45,308 nt of DNA from Pseudomonadota bacterium (GTDB taxonomy: Bacteria > Desulfobacterota > JAPLJL01), in the NCBI GenBank assembly GCA_026388655.1, contig JAPLJI010000085.1, forward strand, positions 1 to 45,308. The letters run 5' to 3'. Positions 43,347-45,308 of this stretch are shown here, piece after piece (positions within the stretch are counted from its first letter, which is position 1; the number at the start of each line of letters is the position of its first letter). Both the position numbers and the translations under genes were made by a program. The notes beneath the pieces are model-generated. The model worked only from the letters and a program-made list of their open reading frames with translations, was not told where the DNA came from and ran no database searches.

Positions 43347-43375
43347 TTGACTCGGCCGATATGGTATGATAAAAG
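43347..43375 (+). promoter_or_regulatory. Possible promoter of the RHH-mazF pair
   Basis: TTGACT at 43347 and TAAAAG at 43370, 17 bases apart, precede aggaggtgag and the ATG at 43404. The -10 is poor, so this is tentative. Confidence 0.35.
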
Positions 43376-43403
43376 GTAATACTAATAATCAGGAGGTGAG
43401 ATG

Positions 43404-43646
43404 ATGGCTGTCGCGAAGGTGGCAATAACCGTAGAGAAGGAAATTCTCAAACAGGTGGATCGCCTGGTCAGGGAAGGAAAGTATAAAAACAGATCCAAGG
43501 CGATTCAGGACGCGCTCGAGGACAAGCTTAAGGGCTGGAGAAAAAAGAGACTCCTTAACGAATTATCTAAACTCGATCCCGCCGAAGAAACGGCCGCGGC
43601 GGAAGAATCCCTGGGCTTCGAGGACGATCCGTGGGAAAAATATTAA
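43404..43646 (+). CDS. Ribbon-helix-helix antitoxin of a MazF-type pair
   Basis: An 80-residue protein. VAKVAITVEKEILKQVDRLVREGKYKNRSKAIQDALEDKL is the ribbon-helix-helix DNA-binding fold (strand, then two helices), typical of antitoxins that also repress their own operon. The acidic C-terminus (DPAEETAAAEESLGFEDDPWEKY) would bind the toxin. An aggagg lies seven bases before the ATG at 43404; the ATG at 43401 is less well placed. Its last codons overlap the start of the mazF-like gene by 16 bases. Confidence 0.88.
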   Translation: MAVAKVAITVEKEILKQVDRLVREGKYKNRSKAIQDALEDKLKGWRKKRLLNELSKLDPAEETAAAEESLGFEDDPWEKY

Positions 43647-43966
43647 GAGGCGACATATATTGGGCCGATCTTAATCCGGTCCGGGGAAACGAACAGGCGG
43701 GAGTCCGCCCCGTTTTAGTGATCAGTCACGATATCTTCAACGAAAAATCCGGAACCGTGATCGCCCTGGCGGTTACCAGCAAAGAGCCCAAAGCCGGTTT
43801 CCCTTTGACTTTAGAACTTAGAGAACCGAAGATGCCAAAAAGATCATGGGTAAAAATCAGCCAGATCCGGACGATTTCAACGGAACGGCTCGGGAAAAAG
43901 ATCGGCCAGGCCAGCTCTGATGAAGTCGAAGCGGTTATCGAAGGCCTAATGGATATTGTGGACTGA
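43631..43966 (+). CDS. MazF/PemK-type endoribonuclease toxin
   Basis: A 111-residue toxin that cuts mRNA at short sites. The family opening RGDIYWADLNPVRGNEQAGVRPVLVIS is intact, with the catalytic Arg in G-x-RPVLVI, and WVKISQIRTIS near residue 75 contains the second catalytic region (S/T-Q-x-R-T). The GTG at 43631 lies inside the antitoxin gene. With its antitoxin it forms an apparently complete type II module. Confidence 0.92.
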   Translation: MGKILRGDIYWADLNPVRGNEQAGVRPVLVISHDIFNEKSGTVIALAVTSKEPKAGFPLTLELREPKMPKRSWVKISQIRTISTERLGKKIGQASSDEVEAVIEGLMDIVD

Positions 43967-43979
43967 CGAAAGAGAACAT

Positions 43980-44207
43980 ATGAAAATTCTTGAGTATTCG
44001 GTAATTTTGCATCAGGCTGAAGAAGGAGGTTTCTGGCTCGAAGTCCCCGCGCTGGAAGGATGCGTAACGCAGGGGGAAACCGTGGAAGAAACCCTTAAGA
44101 ACGCCGAAGAAGCTATCAGGCTTTATCTTGACGCGATAAAAGAAGTCGGTCAGAAAGTTCCCCAGGAAGAAAAACTTATTTTTGCCCGAGTCGGTGTTTC
44201 GATCTGA
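43980..44207 (+). CDS. HicB-like orphan antitoxin
   Basis: A 75-residue protein with the HicB partial RNase H fold: YSVILHQAEEGGFWLEVPALEGCVTQGETVEETLKNAEEAIRLYL, the classic LPG/LEGC-x-x-G-x-(T/S) pattern. HicB normally pairs with the small RNA-cutting toxin HicA, but neither side encodes one, and the next DNA is a fragment of dinG. It has no separate DNA-binding tail. I start it at the ATG at 43980, 14 bases after the mazF-like stop, so it may be co-transcribed. Confidence 0.82.
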   Translation: MKILEYSVILHQAEEGGFWLEVPALEGCVTQGETVEETLKNAEEAIRLYLDAIKEVGQKVPQEEKLIFARVGVSI

Positions 44208-44218
44208 TTTCCCGGTAC

Positions 44219-44332
44219 GATTATCCCCGCCTCCGCACCAAGGGCTACGGGAAAATCTTCTTAAGAAGCCTCCCCCCCATGCCGGTGGTCAATGATGTTA
44301 ATGAGGTAAAAAAGTTCTTTGATAAATCCTAG
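44219..44332 (+). pseudogene. Duplicated 3' end of dinG
   Basis: Thirty-seven codons reading DYPRLRTKGYGKIFLRSLPPMPVV and then NDVNEVKKFFDKS, ending at TAG. The first part equals the end of the dinG product at 43.0 kb exactly, while the tail differs (there SDVADVEKFFAVK). No start codon or upstream helicase is present. With the copy at 43023 it forms 69-base direct repeats around the toxin-antitoxin cassette. Confidence 0.9.
44223..44291 (+). repeat. Direct repeat, copy 2: dinG 3' end
   Basis: Identical to 43023-43091. It closes the 1.2 kb segment carrying the small MITE-like element, RHH-mazF and the HicB-like gene. Confidence 0.97.
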
Positions 44333-44454
44333 GGGTCTGCTTTACCCGCCCGATGACTTTTCCAATATATCCGCGGACAGTTGATTCCGTAAAAACTATC
44401 TGGTTTAGTGATGATAATAAAGCAAACCATGCAGGAAATTGAGGAGCTTCAATC

Positions 44455-45201
44455 TTGAAAAGGCACGAATTCATAAGAACGGAATATCAAAAAAACAGAT
44501 ATATGGAATATTTACAAAAACATGAATTGGAACAGCGTTTTTTAGATATATTTTCAAACTTTTTAATGCTTAATGAAAATAACAAAATTGGTCCATTACA
44601 TATGAATAGTGAAGGCATATATTGGGGAAATCTTATTATACATGCATTGGAAGAATTCAGATTGAGATATGGGGATTATCCGGCGGGATTTCCAGATGGA
44701 TTAATAAATATTTTTGAAAATGTGAGTATTCCCACCCCTAATCACCCTTTTGCTAACAAGGCAGCTTCAGTTTGTAGAAAATTTAATTACGATGGAAAAG
44801 GATTTTTATTTAAATATGGGATGCATCAATATCTTAAAGATATTTTTATGTTTGGTAAAATCCGTATAAATTCGGCAAGCTATTATAAAGATGAATCTTT
44901 AAATCCCTCTCTTAGAGATGATGAGTTGCGAATATCTACTCAAGAAAAATTAAACGGAGCAAGAATTACCTATTATGATAAGAAAATAGAAAAATTAAGA
45001 AAAATTCCTGTTATTAATGATACCATTACCAGAATTTGGGAGTCTAAATCCGATTACTATGTTTATTGTCTGTCGAAGGCATTTGTTCCAAGATTATTCG
45101 TTGATTTTAATGCAGATGCGTGTTTGATAATTAAAAAACCAAGTGAATTTTTAGAAAAGGTAATGTGTGATATAGCCCCGGAAAAATGGACACGTTGCTA
45201 A
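44455..45201 (+). pseudogene. AT-rich gene truncated by an IS3-type element
   Basis: A 248-codon frame, strikingly AT-rich against its surroundings, so probably acquired. I do not recognise it firmly. FLFKYGMHQYLKDIFMFGKIRINSASYYKD followed by YVYCLSKAFVPRLFVDF is reminiscent of DUF2971-like proteins, some of which sit in defence or abortive-infection loci. It starts at a TTG at 44455 with gaggag upstream. The final residues, WTRC and the stop, come from the adjoining insertion (stop at 45199-45201 inside the element), so the native C-terminus is missing. Confidence 0.55.
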
Positions 45202-45308
45202 GCACATTTTGCCAGCTGCATGGCCTCATATTCAACCGGTGAAACATAATCGAGCGTAGCATGAATCCGCCTGGCATTGTAAAAAGATTCGATGTACTCG
45301 AATAGAAC
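45185..45308 (-). mobile_element. End of an IS3-family insertion sequence
   Basis: The right part of the window changes to DNA that on the minus strand encodes an IS3-type transposase C-terminus. The element's end is near 45185-45195 (tggacacgtt), inferred from where the preceding gene loses coherence. Only the transposase 3' end and one terminus are in the window. Confidence 0.65.
45198..45308 (-). CDS. IS3-family transposase OrfB, C-terminal end
   Basis: Thirty-six codons in the minus frame open at the window edge: [34 protein letters not shown] and a TAG at 45198-45200. This is the conserved end of the IS3 integrase-core transposase (F-x-YI-x-x-(F/Y)-YN-x-x-R-x-H-x-x-L-x-Y-x-SP-x-x-Y/F-E). 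The catalytic DDE residues lie further right, outside the window. Confidence 0.85.
   Translation of the reverse strand, partial: VLFEYIESFYNARRIHATLDYVSPVEYEAMQLAKCA

Noticed and set aside
43164-43379. A 71-codon open frame between dinG and the antitoxin gene
   Set aside because: It runs across a MITE-like inverted repeat and the putative promoter, and lacks a ribosome binding site and protein-like character.
1-45308. CRISPR arrays, rRNA and tRNA genes
   Set aside because: I looked for regularly spaced repeats and for tRNA or rRNA signatures and saw none. The palindromic repeats are dispersed, not arrayed.

Overview
The window is a 45.3 kb piece of a GC-rich Gram-negative bacterial chromosome. 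An outer membrane is implied by an LptE-like lipoprotein, an OmpA-type barrel protein and an LpoA-like lipoprotein. The minus-strand order hisC / chorismate mutase ... tyrA - aroA - cmk - ispH - rpsA - sppA is one I associate with Desulfobacterota and related former Deltaproteobacteria. That placement is an inference from gene order, not a measured phylogeny. Intergenic DNA is full of small dispersed palindromes and degenerate word repeats, as seen in many environmental genomes of that group.

Layout. 1-2.5 kb: the tail of a GAPDH gene, a small antitoxin-like gene followed by a broken RelE-like toxin, an unrecognised one-TM protein and a flavodoxin/ferredoxin fusion. 2.9-6.4 kb: two tandem divergent diacylglycerol-kinase-like genes followed by a Tam41-like CDP-diacylglycerol synthase candidate, then a convergent PilZ gene. 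6.5-22.8 kb: rpsT on plus, then a long minus-strand housekeeping run (transcribed right to left): AroQ/PDT-like protein, hisC, MFS transporter, tyrA, aroA, cmk, ispH, rpsA, sppA, a HIT protein, a coiled-coil/GAF protein coupled to a CheY-like receiver, leuS, lptE, holA. 22.8-25.3 kb: an OmpA protein with four carboxypeptidase-regulatory-like repeats and a good sigma70 promoter. 25.5-33.3 kb (plus): Mut7-C RNase-like protein, aroF, LysE-type exporter, carA, carB, DUF3795 protein. 34-37.4 kb (minus): a TPR lipoprotein and LpoA-like binding protein (apparently one broken gene), an ArsA/Get3-like ATPase and a small basic protein. 37.5-43.1 kb (plus): small ORF, hisG, a LonB-like protease and a DinG-type helicase. 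43.1-45.3 kb: an accessory tail with ribbon-helix-helix/MazF, a HicB-like orphan, a duplicated dinG 3' end, an AT-rich gene cut by an insertion, and the edge of an IS3-family element.

How genes work together. aroF, aroA, tyrA, the chorismate mutase protein and hisC cover much of the shikimate-to-tyrosine/phenylalanine route. carA/carB make carbamoyl phosphate, but this CarA has lost all three catalytic residues of its glutaminase site, which suggests ammonia-dependent synthesis. The kinase pair plus Tam41-like gene could form a phosphatidate to CDP-diacylglycerol module that differs from the usual CdsA route. These two points and the duplicated dinG-end cassette are the most interesting signals here.
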